Origin: CAMPKL01 sp963817465
Lineage (GTDB): Bacteria; Acidobacteriota; Terriglobia; Bryobacterales; UBA6623
Length of the DNA stretch: 64,000 bases
Assembly: GCA_963817465.1 (NCBI GenBank)
Contig: CAWFOP010000014.1
Coordinates: forward strand, 124,001 to 188,000
Direction: 5' to 3'
Below the pieces are notes generated by a model. The model was not told the DNA's origin. It did no database searches and worked only from the letters and a program-made list of their open reading frames with translations. This document shows, piece by piece, positions 18,370 through 26,953 of this stretch (position 1 is its first letter; every line of letters begins with the position of its first letter). The translations under genes were made by a program, and so were the position numbers.

Positions 18370-19962
18370 CTAAATCATCCCCAGCCGCTGCAGACGCTCG
18401 ATGTGCGCGGCGATCTGCCGCTCGGACAGCGGATATTCGTGGGCCTGAATCTCCGTGTAGACCATCGGCAAGATCTCGACCGGATCGCGCAGCCCCTGGC
18501 GCCAAGCTTCGAGAACCTGCTGCTCGCGGCGCAGCCGATGGGCGTAGAGGCCGTTCAAGCGCTCGACGGCGTTGGCCAACATGGCGCCGTGGGAGGGCAG
18601 CAGGACCTTGGGCTCGAGCGCGATGAGCTTCTGCAACGACTCCATATAGGACGTCATGTCGCCTTCGGGCGGGTCGACGATGATCGTCGAATGGCCGGCG
18701 ATCATGTCGCCCGCGACCAGCGCGCCCGTCTCTTGCACGAAAAAGCAGAGATGCCCGCGGGCGTGTCCCGGCGTGTGGACGATTCGGATCGTCAGCGGCG
18801 GGTCTCCGGCGAGCACGATCGTCTGCCCGTCGTGCAACGGCTGATCCACTTCGATGCCGCGCGCCTCCAAATGCTGAGCCGTGAGCGGGTGCGCGCATAC
18901 CGGCACGCCCAGCGCGCGCCGCATCTCGATGACGCCGCCGATGTGGTCGGGATGATGATGCGTCAGCCAAATCGCCTTGACGAGCCCGCCTTCCTGCGCG
19001 GCCGCCGATCGTACCGCGCGCTTGAGGCGGTCCAATTGATCGGGCGCGTCCGAACCGGGGTCGATCAGGATGATCTCACGCCGTCCCAGCAAGAAGGCGT
19101 TCGTGTGGGTCGCGGGCGGCAGCGTCCGCGTTCGCAGCGGCACCGCGCTCACCTCGCGCCGGAACTCGACCCGGTGCGGCTGCGGTCCGTCGTCGCCGCC
19201 TGGCCGCAACCGCGACAAGCCGCGTTCGGGGCCGTCTTGGACCAACACACGCAAGATGTGCAGCATCGGCTGCGCCATCAGCACATCGCCCACCCGCCAG
19301 CGTTGTAGAGCTTCCGATGCGGCGATCCATTCCCCCTGATCGAGCTCTCCGGGGATCACTTGCGGCTGCACTTCGCGGTCCTCCGGCCATTCCAGCAAGA
19401 AGAACCGCGCGTCGAAGCGAATGGTCGAGAACGGAGGCGTCACCCAGCGGCCGCCATACACCAACGGCGAGGCGTCGAGCTTCACGTCGAGATCCGTCAA
19501 GACCCTTGCGAAGGTCGTCTTGTGATCGACCAGCTCGCGGCGCGTCTTGATCAGCTCTCCGACCGACGGCTTCGAGTCGGCGGTGTGAACGAGTATGCCC
19601 GCCTCCTCGAACAGTTCGCGCAGCACCGCGCTCAGCAGACCGTCGATCAGCGTCGGCCGCAGCTCGAAGCCTTCCGCGCCGGGCACGTCTTCCGGATCGT
19701 AGGGCTCGTCGATGTCCTGAGGCCGCCCTTCAATCGGAATGGAGAGGTCGACGCGTGACAGCCCGCCGCCCGGAAAAGCGTGCCAGCCTCCCATGAACCG
19801 CAACATCGCCGAGCGCCGCACCCAAAAAACCTCAAGTCCGCGCTCGGTCGACATGCGCCAAAGCACGACCGCTCCCGATGGCCGAGGCCGCGCCGCCGGC
19901 GGCGGCTCAAACGCCTGTCCGACGCCCGACAAGACCTGTTCATAGACACTATCCGCGCTCAC
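18370..19962 (-). CDS. NUDIX hydrolase-metallo-beta-lactamase fusion
   Basis: 530 residues from a GTG at 19962. The N-terminal half (about 25-270) is NUDIX-like: GGWHAFPGGGLS and LRELFEEAGIL give the Gly, Arg-Glu and Glu-Glu of the NUDIX box, separated by an insertion of about 50 residues. The C-terminal half is a metallo-beta-lactamase fold of the LACTB2/glyoxalase II type: THHHPDHIGG supplies the HxHxDH metal ligands, with further His in HTPGHARGH, GDMIAGH and PSHG. Both halves look catalytically complete. The substrate pair is unknown; nucleotide or CoA-linked acyl hydrolysis are possibilities. Coding upstream of 19962 lacks protein-like character, which decides the start. Confidence 0.85.
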   Translation of the reverse strand: MSADSVYEQVLSGVGQAFEPPPAARPRPSGAVVLWRMSTERGLEVFWVRRSAMLRFMGGWHAFPGGGLSRVDLSIPIEGRPQDIDEPYDPEDVPGAEGFELRPTLIDGLLSAVLRELFEEAGILVHTADSKPSVGELIKTRRELVDHKTTFARVLTDLDVKLDASPLVYGGRWVTPPFSTIRFDARFFLLEWPEDREVQPQVIPGELDQGEWIAASEALQRWRVGDVLMAQPMLHILRVLVQDGPERGLSRLRPGGDDGPQPHRVEFRREVSAVPLRTRTLPPATHTNAFLLGRREIILIDPGSDAPDQLDRLKRAVRSAAAQEGGLVKAIWLTHHHPDHIGGVIEMRRALGVPVCAHPLTAQHLEARGIEVDQPLHDGQTIVLAGDPPLTIRIVHTPGHARGHLCFFVQETGALVAGDMIAGHSTIIVDPPEGDMTSYMESLQKLIALEPKVLLPSHGAMLANAVERLNGLYAHRLRREQQVLEAWRQGLRDPVEILPMVYTEIQAHEYPLSERQIAAHIERLQRLGMI

Positions 19963-20119
19963 TTCCCTACTGTATCCCAGGCGGCCGAAACAGCCTTCCC
20001 TCGACGCCCGCGTTGATTCAAGACGACGACTATGGATACCCGATGACCGAGGTTGAACGGCTTGGGGCGCAACAAGGTCGCCCTTTGAGGCGTCAACCGC
20101 ATTCCGGCTAGCTTGTCTC

Positions 20120-20746
20120 ATGGACCCCGCTGCGACTTATATCCTCATTGCGTCTAGCGTAGTCGCGGTCAGCGGCGCCTATTGCATGCGCCGCATGGCG
20201 GCCGAGCGGCGCGAGAAGGGAGAATTCGCGCGCCTCACGGCGTTCCTGATCTGGGCGATCTACCTCTCGTTTACCGCGCTGACCGTCTGCATCGCGTGGC
20301 TCGGCGTCTGGGCGATGCCGTTGCCCCAACCGGCCGCGGCCATCGCCGGCGCCGCGGCGTTGGTCTTTGGAGTTGCGCTGGTCGCGGGCGGCATGCGGGC
20401 CTTTCGCTCGGTGGCGAGGATTTCCGGCCGCGATCACGCCAAACTGATCCGGCAGGGCGCCTACCGCTGGACTCGTAACCCCCAGAACGTCGGGTGGGGG
20501 GCCGCCCTGGTCGGCGCCGCGCTGCTCGGCCGGTCCGGGCTTGCACTGGCGTTCGCGGCCGTTTTTTTGCTCGTGTTCCGGCTCTATTTGCCCGCCGAAG
20601 AGCGCCACATGGAGAAGTGCTACGGCGAGGCCTGGCGGAGATATCGCGACGCGACGCCGCGGTTCTTCGGCGTTCCGACGAAAGCGGCGGCCGATCAGCG
20701 CGCAACGCGTCCGGCTTCGAAGCCCGTTGTTATCGAGAGCTCTTAG
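20120..20746 (+). CDS. ICMT/PEMT-like integral membrane methyltransferase
   Basis: 208 residues with four or five membrane helices. The C-terminal part carries the family pattern: GAYRWTRNPQNVGWG (the RNP motif of isoprenylcysteine carboxyl methyltransferase and phospholipid methyltransferases), then EERHMEKCYGEAWRRYRDATPRFF, with the Glu-Glu and the RYR/PRF elements that bind SAM. The substrate in bacteria is generally unknown. The gene is convergent with the cox operon, the stop codons overlapping by a few bases. Confidence 0.82.
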   Translation: MDPAATYILIASSVVAVSGAYCMRRMAAERREKGEFARLTAFLIWAIYLSFTALTVCIAWLGVWAMPLPQPAAAIAGAAALVFGVALVAGGMRAFRSVARISGRDHAKLIRQGAYRWTRNPQNVGWGAALVGAALLGRSGLALAFAAVFLLVFRLYLPAEERHMEKCYGEAWRRYRDATPRFFGVPTKAAADQRATRPASKPVVIESS

Positions 20747-20949
20747 CCGTCTCGGCGACGGTAAGCGACCCAACAGATTCCGGCCAGGATCAACGCCGGC
20801 GGCGCGCCCAGCGCCAGGATCGCGGCGTTGAACGCCTTGATTTGGGGAGCGTTCTGACTGGCCGCCGCCTCTCTGCACATGGCACACTGCGGCAGCGCGT
20901 TCACGGCGAACCACAATGTCAGCAGCGCGACCGCGGCCAGACGTCTCAC
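20743..20949 (-). CDS. Small membrane protein with CAMC motif, end of cox operon
   Basis: 68 residues from a GTG at 20949 that overlaps the stop codon of the subunit IV gene (GTGA), so it is coupled to it. An N-terminal hydrophobic segment (about 4-18) precedes PQCAMCREAAASQ, and a second membrane helix follows (about 40-62), ending in RRRDG. Short proteins with this CxMC motif and a following Asn-containing helix occur next to oxidase genes in other bacteria. A role in oxidase assembly is conceivable but unproven. Confidence 0.7.
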   Translation of the reverse strand: MRRLAAVALLTLWFAVNALPQCAMCREAAASQNAPQIKAFNAAILALGAPPALILAGICWVAYRRRDG

Positions 20950-21251
20950 GGGCGGTACTCCAGCGCGCGAAAGCCGTCCGGCGCTAGCGAGCCGAGCAGT
21001 ACGACGATCAGCGCCGCGAGCGGCGGCACGAGCATCCACGCCAACGCCGGCTTGTCATACTTCAAGTGCATGAAATAGGCCATGATCATGGCCGCTTTGA
21101 CGACTGAAAATCCAGTCAGCAAGGCGAGCATGAGCCCCGCCGTCAGGTGCACGTAAGCCAGCAGCACCTCGAACATCGTCAAGGCCAGCAAGCCGCACCA
21201 CACGCGAACCATGAGCGTTCTCGAGGCTGCCGTTGAAATCGTCATGCTCAT
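20946..21251 (-). CDS. ctaF: Cytochrome c oxidase subunit IV (prokaryotic COX4/CtaF)
   Basis: 101 residues with three membrane helices, the classic small subunit: LTMFEVLLAYVHL, FSVVKAAMIMAYFMHLKYDKP and a last helix near the C-terminus. The VKA...MHLKY pattern marks the prokaryotic COX4 family, which stabilises the CuB site. The ATG at 21251 overlaps the preceding stop as ATGA, supporting this start. It is fifth in the cox operon. Confidence 0.9.
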   Translation of the reverse strand: MSMTISTAASRTLMVRVWCGLLALTMFEVLLAYVHLTAGLMLALLTGFSVVKAAMIMAYFMHLKYDKPALAWMLVPPLAALIVVLLGSLAPDGFRALEYRP

Positions 21252-21877
21252 CGATTCGGCGCCACCGAAAGCAGATAGATCATGGGGAAGACGAACATCC
21301 ACACGAGGTCGACGAAATGCCAGTATAGTCCGGCGACCTCGACGTCTTCCGCGTCATACTTGCCGCCGCGAAAGCCCCACGCGATCACGCTCAGGTAAAT
21401 CACACCGACCGCCACATGCGTCATGTGGAGCCCGGTGATGAGGTAAAACGTCCCGCCGAACAGCGGAGCGCCCCAGGGGTTCGCAAACGGCGTCACGCCC
21501 TCCTGGATCAAATGATTCCATTCGGTCAGGTGAAGAGCGATGAAGATGAGGCCCGCGAGCGCCGTGAAGAGCACCCACTTGGCCGCGCGTCTTCTCTCCC
21601 CTTCCTGCGCGGCGGCCACGCCGAACACCATGGTCAAGCTGCTCGACAGCAGCACCAGGGTCATCACCGACGAGAACACGATCCCCGGGAAAAACGTGAA
21701 TGGGTGCGGCCAATCGTTGGCGATCCGCACGTAGCTGTAGGAAGCCAGCAGCGCCGCGAATGTGAGGGCGTCCGAGGCCAGGAACAGCCACATCCCCAGC
21801 TTCTTGCGGCCCACGCCGACAAAGGCGCCGCCTTTCCAAGTCGCGCTTGCCGCCGCCGGTTCGGACATCGACGCCAT
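21248..21877 (-). CDS. ctaE: Cytochrome c oxidase subunit III, second copy
   Basis: 209 residues, five membrane helices. KLGMWLFLASDALTFAALLASY is the conserved start of heme-copper oxidase subunit III, TGLHMTHVAVG and VAGLYWHFVDLVWMFVFPMIYL the conserved end. The ATG at 21877 shares a base with the TAA of the upstream subunit III gene. Two adjacent and different subunit III genes occur in several acidobacterial oxidase operons; whether both enter one complex is not known. Confidence 0.92.
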   Translation of the reverse strand: MASMSEPAAASATWKGGAFVGVGRKKLGMWLFLASDALTFAALLASYSYVRIANDWPHPFTFFPGIVFSSVMTLVLLSSSLTMVFGVAAAQEGERRRAAKWVLFTALAGLIFIALHLTEWNHLIQEGVTPFANPWGAPLFGGTFYLITGLHMTHVAVGVIYLSVIAWGFRGGKYDAEDVEVAGLYWHFVDLVWMFVFPMIYLLSVAPNR

Positions 21878-22560
21878 TATCCCAATCCCGCCAGCAAGCC
21901 CAAGATAACGAGCCACAGCACGTCCATGAAATGCCAGTAGATGGCCGCCGCCTCGATCGCCGGCTTGCGAGTCGGCCAGATTTTGGTCCGCCAGACGCGT
22001 ACGGTGATGTACGCCAGCACGACCAACCCGCCGACCACGTGAGCGCCATGGGCGGCGGTGAACAGATAGAAGAACGACCCGCTGATGCGGCCGTTGACGG
22101 CGATGCCCTGCCCAAGCAAGTCGAGCCAGCCGGCGTATTGAGCGCACAAGAAGGCCACGCCTAACGCCGCCGTCGCCGTGGTCCAGATTCGCAGAGCCGC
22201 AACCGTTCCACGGCGCAGTTGCCGCCTCGCCAGCTCGAACGTCAGGCTGCTCGCAAGCAGCGCCGCCGTGCTGTACCACAGGGCGTACGGCAAATCGATC
22301 GAGCGCCAATCCTCGCCCGCGCGCCGCACGATCATCGCGCTCGTGATCGACGCGAAGAACATGATGATGCCGCCGATGCCGATCCACACCGCCAGCTTGT
22401 AGCGCTCCTCGGAGCGGTAGCCGTCTCCGCCGAAGTCTCCGCCGCCCCATCCCCGCGGCTCGAGCGGCGGGGGAAAGCGGCCGCCTCCCCCGGTTGAGGG
22501 GCGCAGCCGCACCGCTTCGCGCTGTTCGAGGCGGGCCGGCGGTGTGGCGGTGGCGGGCAT
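21877..22560 (-). CDS. ctaE: Cytochrome c oxidase subunit III, first copy
   Basis: 227 residues. A Pro/Gly-rich, cytoplasmic N-terminus of about 45 residues precedes five membrane helices. Conserved landmarks are GSFFYLFTAAHGAHVVGGL and AAAIYWHFMDVLWLVILGLL. It has diverged clearly from the second copy, so this is not a recent duplication. ATG at 22560; a GTG at 22572 is an alternative. Confidence 0.92.
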   Translation of the reverse strand: MPATATPPARLEQREAVRLRPSTGGGGRFPPPLEPRGWGGGDFGGDGYRSEERYKLAVWIGIGGIIMFFASITSAMIVRRAGEDWRSIDLPYALWYSTAALLASSLTFELARRQLRRGTVAALRIWTTATAALGVAFLCAQYAGWLDLLGQGIAVNGRISGSFFYLFTAAHGAHVVGGLVVLAYITVRVWRTKIWPTRKPAIEAAAIYWHFMDVLWLVILGLLAGLG

Positions 22561-22629
22561 GAGATTAACCACAGTTTAGGGAACGCTGGAGGGACGCACG
22601 GTTCTGGGGCGTTGTTGCAATCTCGGTCC

Positions 22630-24414
22630 TCAGCCTTTGTCGAACGCCATCGCGTCCGAGTTCGTCTGCATCACAAAGTCCCGTTTCGCGCCGGGAACGC
22701 TGTATTCGTAGGGACCGCGGAGCACCACCGGCAGCCGCCCCGCGAAGTTGTCGTACGGCGGCGGCGTGGCCGTCGTCCACTCGAGCGTCGTCGCCTCCCA
22801 GGGGTTGTCGCTCGCTCGCTTGCCGGCGAATAAGCTCCAAACGAGATTCACCAGAAAGATCCCCTGCGCGGTGACCAAGATCATCGCGGCGATCGTGATG
22901 AAATGGTGCAGCTCGCCCGAGCCCCGCGCGGCCAGATAGTTCACGCCGCCGATTTCCGCATACCGCCGAGGATGACCGATCATCCCCAAAAAGTGCATCG
23001 GTCCGAACACCGCGTACACCCCAAAAAACGTGATCCAGAAGTGCGTCTTACTGAGCGTCTCGTTCATCTGACGCCCGAACATCTTGGGGAACCAGTAGGT
23101 CAGCCCGGCGAACATCGCGAAGATCGCCGCCACGCCCATGATCAAGTGGAAGTGCGCCACGACGAAGTAGGTGTCGTGGAAATACTGGTCAATCGCGGGC
23201 TGGCCGAGGAAAAGCCCCGTGATGCCTCCGGCGACGAACAGCGATACGAAGCCGATGGCATAGAGCATCGGCGAGTCGAAGCGCAGCTTGCCGCCCCACA
23301 TCGTGCCGATCCAGTTGAACGTCTTGATCGCCGACGGCACGCCGATCGCCATCGTCAGCAGCGAAAACGCCATGGCCGAATACGGGCTCATGCCGCTGAC
23401 GAACATGTGATGGCCCCACACCACGAACCCCAGCCCCGCGATCGCAGCCATCGCGAAGACCATCGCCTTGTAGCCGAACACCGGCTTGCGCGAGAAGGTC
23501 GCCAGCACGTGCGAGATGATCCCCATGCCCGGCAGGATCGCGATGTAGACCTCCGGGTGACCGAAAAACCAGAAAAGGTGCTGCCAGAGAATCGGCGAGC
23601 CGCCGCGGTGGTCGATCAGTTGGTCGTTGACGACCAAGCCGCCGGGGATAAAGAAGCTCGTGCCCAGGTTGCGATCGAGCAGCAACAGCACCCCCGCCGC
23701 CAGCAGGACGCCGAAGGCCAACAGCGCGATCACCGCCGTCGTAAACCAGCCCCAGCAAGTCAACGGCATGCGCATCAGGGTCATGCCCTTGGTGCGCATC
23801 TCGAGCGTCGTCACGATGAAGTTCAACGCGCTGAGCAGCGACGCCACACAAAACAAGGCGATGGAGCAGATCCAAAGATCCTGGCCCATCCCCGGTATGG
23901 TCGCTTCCTCGAGCGCGCTCAGCGGCGGATACGCCGTCCAGCCGGTGATCGGCGCTCCCCCTTGCACTAGGAACGCCGCCATCAGGGTCAAGAAGGACGC
24001 GAAGGTCACCCAGAAGGCCAGCATGTTCAGGCGCGGGAAGGCCATGTCGTCGGCGCCGATCTGGATCGGCAAAAAGTAGTTCCCGAAGCCCCCTTGCGGC
24101 GCCGTCGTCAGCACCATGAAAACCATGATGGTGCCGTGCATGGTCAACAGCGCCAGATAAAACTCCGGCGTCATCACGCCGCCCGGAGCGCCGCTTGGAA
24201 ACAATTTCTCCAATAAGGGGTAAGGCGTCGACGGCCAAACCAGTCTGATGCGCATCAGCAACGACAAGCCCATGCCGACGAACGACGCCACGATCGCCAG
24301 CGCCAAGTATTGCAGCCCGATGACTTTGTGATCGGTCGAGAAGATCCAGCGGCGCACGAATCCACGCGGCGCGGGATGGCGCTGGACCTCGATGGTTTCG
24401 GCGATCTCTGACAT
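22630..24414 (-). CDS. ctaD: Cytochrome c oxidase subunit I
   Basis: 594 residues, twelve membrane helices, the catalytic subunit that binds heme a, heme a3 and CuB. LLTMHGTIMVF carries a heme a ligand, WFFGHPEVYIAILPG the CuB His, cross-linked Tyr and the D-channel Glu that define type A1, VWGHHMFVSGM the two CuB His, and DTYFVVAHFHLIMG the heme ligands. The ATG at 24414 directly follows the subunit II stop. The gene is intact despite its length. Confidence 0.97.
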   Translation of the reverse strand: MSEIAETIEVQRHPAPRGFVRRWIFSTDHKVIGLQYLALAIVASFVGMGLSLLMRIRLVWPSTPYPLLEKLFPSGAPGGVMTPEFYLALLTMHGTIMVFMVLTTAPQGGFGNYFLPIQIGADDMAFPRLNMLAFWVTFASFLTLMAAFLVQGGAPITGWTAYPPLSALEEATIPGMGQDLWICSIALFCVASLLSALNFIVTTLEMRTKGMTLMRMPLTCWGWFTTAVIALLAFGVLLAAGVLLLLDRNLGTSFFIPGGLVVNDQLIDHRGGSPILWQHLFWFFGHPEVYIAILPGMGIISHVLATFSRKPVFGYKAMVFAMAAIAGLGFVVWGHHMFVSGMSPYSAMAFSLLTMAIGVPSAIKTFNWIGTMWGGKLRFDSPMLYAIGFVSLFVAGGITGLFLGQPAIDQYFHDTYFVVAHFHLIMGVAAIFAMFAGLTYWFPKMFGRQMNETLSKTHFWITFFGVYAVFGPMHFLGMIGHPRRYAEIGGVNYLAARGSGELHHFITIAAMILVTAQGIFLVNLVWSLFAGKRASDNPWEATTLEWTTATPPPYDNFAGRLPVVLRGPYEYSVPGAKRDFVMQTNSDAMAFDKG

Positions 24415-24416
24415 CT

Positions 24417-25229
24417 CTATTGGAAGTACGCGGCCTGCTCTTGGAGCCAGTTCTCGAAGCGGGCCGGCTCCATCACATCCATGTAGGCGCGCATGCGGTA
24501 GTGGCCCAGCCCGCAAAGCTCCGCGCACGCGATCTCATACTCGCCGACCTTGTCGGGCGTGAAGCGCAGCCGGCCGACAAGTCCGGGGACGGTGTCGAGC
24601 TTGAGGCGCAGCTCGGGAACGAAGAAACTGTGCAAGACGTCTTTGGACGTCAGCACCAGCTCGACCTCGCGGTTGACCGGCAGGGCCAGCCGCGGCACGA
24701 CGATGTCGTCGGCGCCGTCCGGATTGTCGCGGTCCACGCCCAAGGAATTGCCGATCGAGTCGTCGATCAGTTTCGGATCCGTAGGTCCGAATTTGCCGTC
24801 CGGGCCGGGATACCGCATGTTCCAGACGAACTGCTGCCCGACGACCTCCACCACGAGGCGATCGGCCCCGCCGGGCGCGTGGCGTTCGGTGTCGATGCGC
24901 GCCTCCGCCCAAGCCGAGTAGCTCATCAAGCTGAGCCCGATGAACAGCGCCGCGCCGGCCGACGTCCACAGCATCTCCCAGCGGTTGTTCGCTTCGAAGT
25001 ACTGGGCGGGACCGCTGCGCTTGCGGCCGAACCGCCAGACCGCATAGCCGAGGGCGGCTTGCGAAACGACAAAGATCGTCGCCGTGAGCAGAAACGTCAC
25101 GTGCAAATGGCGGTCGATCTCGCGCGCCAGGGGCGTAATCGCCTCCGGAGGCTGCCACGGCCCGAAGATCGCCGGCAGCAGCAATGCCAGCGCCACAATC
25201 CAAATCGCAAGTGCGGCAATCAGCGCCAT
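24417..25229 (-). CDS. ctaC: Cytochrome c oxidase subunit II
   Basis: 270 residues. Two N-terminal membrane helices (about 2-25 and 50-75, plus a short third) anchor a periplasmic cupredoxin domain. The CuA centre is complete: His in DVLHSFFVPELR, then CAELCGLGHYRM with two Cys, Glu, His and Met. A polar insertion of about 35 residues (PDGKFGPTDPKLIDD region) sits between GQQFVWNMRYPG and the CuA loop. No C-terminal cytochrome c domain, so this is aa3 rather than caa3. It is the first gene of the operon. Confidence 0.95.
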   Translation of the reverse strand: MALIAALAIWIVALALLLPAIFGPWQPPEAITPLAREIDRHLHVTFLLTATIFVVSQAALGYAVWRFGRKRSGPAQYFEANNRWEMLWTSAGAALFIGLSLMSYSAWAEARIDTERHAPGGADRLVVEVVGQQFVWNMRYPGPDGKFGPTDPKLIDDSIGNSLGVDRDNPDGADDIVVPRLALPVNREVELVLTSKDVLHSFFVPELRLKLDTVPGLVGRLRFTPDKVGEYEIACAELCGLGHYRMRAYMDVMEPARFENWLQEQAAYFQ

Positions 25230-25281
25230 CGGGAACTTCGGATCGCTCAGTGTACCAGGAGCCCGCCGATCCCCTTCTTCG

Positions 25282-26944
25282 CTAAAACCCGGCCGCCAGA
25301 CCGTCCGAGCGTGCATCTTCGGCGCCGCTCAAATCGTCGCCGACCAAGATCGCCATCGCCCGTCCCATCGGCGTCACGAGCCGCACTTTGTGCCCCATGT
25401 TCTCCAGCAGCCGGATCGTGTCGGGCGAAAATCCTTCGTTGTCCATGCGCAGCTCGTCGGGCATCCATTGGTGATGGAACCGCGGCGCATCGATCGCGCG
25501 CTGGACGTCCATCCCGAAATCGACCACGTTGAGGATGTTTTGCAGCACGGTCGAGATGATCGTCGGCCCGCCGGGCGACCCGGTCACCATGCGCAGCTTG
25601 CCGTCCTTGACGACCATCGTCGGCGTCATCGCCGACAACGGCCGCTTGCCGGGCTCGATCGCGTTCGCCTCGCTCTGCAGCAGACCGAACATGTTCGGCA
25701 CGCCGGGCTTCGCCGTGAAATCGTCCATCTCGTTGTTCATCAGAACGCCCGTGCCGGCGATCGTCACTCCTGACCCAAAACCGCCGTTGAGCGTGTAGGT
25801 CACTGAAACCGCATTGCCCTGCGGATCGACGATCGAGAACTGCGTCGTCTCCGTGCTCTCATGCCACGGCCCCAACCCCGGCCCCACATCTTCGCTCGAA
25901 GAGGCCTTTTCAGGGTCGAAGGTGGAGTAGCGCTGCTGTGGCGTACTGCTTGTCCAGCAGCTTCTCGAGCGGCATCTTGACGAAGTCCGTGTCGCCGAAA
26001 TACGCCGCGCGGTCGGCGAAGTAGCGCCGCATCGCCTCAGTCACCGCGTGAATCGCCGCCGCCGATTCCGCGCCCGCCTTGAAATATTCGGTGGGCTCGA
26101 GCATGTTCAGCATCTGAATGATGCCCGCCCCGCCCGAGCTCGGCGGCGGCGCGGTGAGAATCTCTCGCCCCCGGTAGGTTCCACGCAGAGGCTCGCGCTC
26201 GGTCGCCTCGTACCCCCGCAAATCGTCGAGCGTGATCAGCCCGCCGTTCTGCGCCATCTCGGCCGCGATCAAGCGCGCCGTCTCCCCGGCGTAGAACTCG
26301 TCCGGCCCGCGCTTGCCGATGCGCTTGAGGGTTTTCGCCAGGTCGCGCCGGCGCAGAGTGTCGCCGTACTCGAAGAACCGCCCGCCGTTTTGGAAGATTC
26401 GCACCGACTCGGGGACCTTCGCCATGCGTGTCGAGTCGCGCATCGCCCGCGCCAACCCATAAGGGATGGGAAATCCGCGCTCGGCGAGCCGTTGCGCGGG
26501 CTCGACCAGGCTGCGCCAAGGCTTCGAGCCGTACTTCTGGCGAGCCAACGCCAGGCCGCGCACCGTCCCCGGTATGCCCGACGCCTTGTAGCCGACGATG
26601 CTCTCGTCGGTGGTCTCGCCGTCCGGTCCGACGTACATGTCGCGCGTCGCCTTGCCCGGCGCGCGCTCGCGAAAGTCGATGAATGTGGAGCGCCCGTCCG
26701 CCAAGCGAATCAGCATGAACCCGCCGCCGCCGATATTCCCCGCCGACGGATGGGTCACCGCCAGCGTCAAGCCGACGGCCACGGCCGCATCGACGGCGTT
26801 GCCGCCGTCTTGCAACACTTCGACGCCCACGCGCGTGGCGTGCGGCTCGGCCGAAACCACCATCGCGTGCCGCGCATGAACGGGCTCGCGCGTCGCTCCG
26901 GGAACGATCGCCGCGAAGACGAGCGCGAGGGCGACTAATCTCAT
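25282..26944 (-). CDS. ggt: Gamma-glutamyltransferase (one frameshift)
   Basis: Periplasmic glutathione hydrolase/transpeptidase made as a self-cleaving precursor. The signal peptide (MRLVALALVFAAIVPGA) is followed by GGNAVDAAVA and GGGGFMLIR, the hallmark of the large subunit. The catalytic Thr lies in ESTETTQFSIVD, then GNAVSVTYTLNGGFGS. The frame breaks at about 25931 between LLDKQYATA and RYSTFDPEKASS; removing one base gives 554 codons, the normal family length. Nothing else is damaged, so a base error or very recent mutation is likely. The gene starts nine bases after the molybdopterin enzyme gene and is probably co-transcribed. Confidence 0.88.
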
Positions 26945-26953
26945 TCGTATAGC

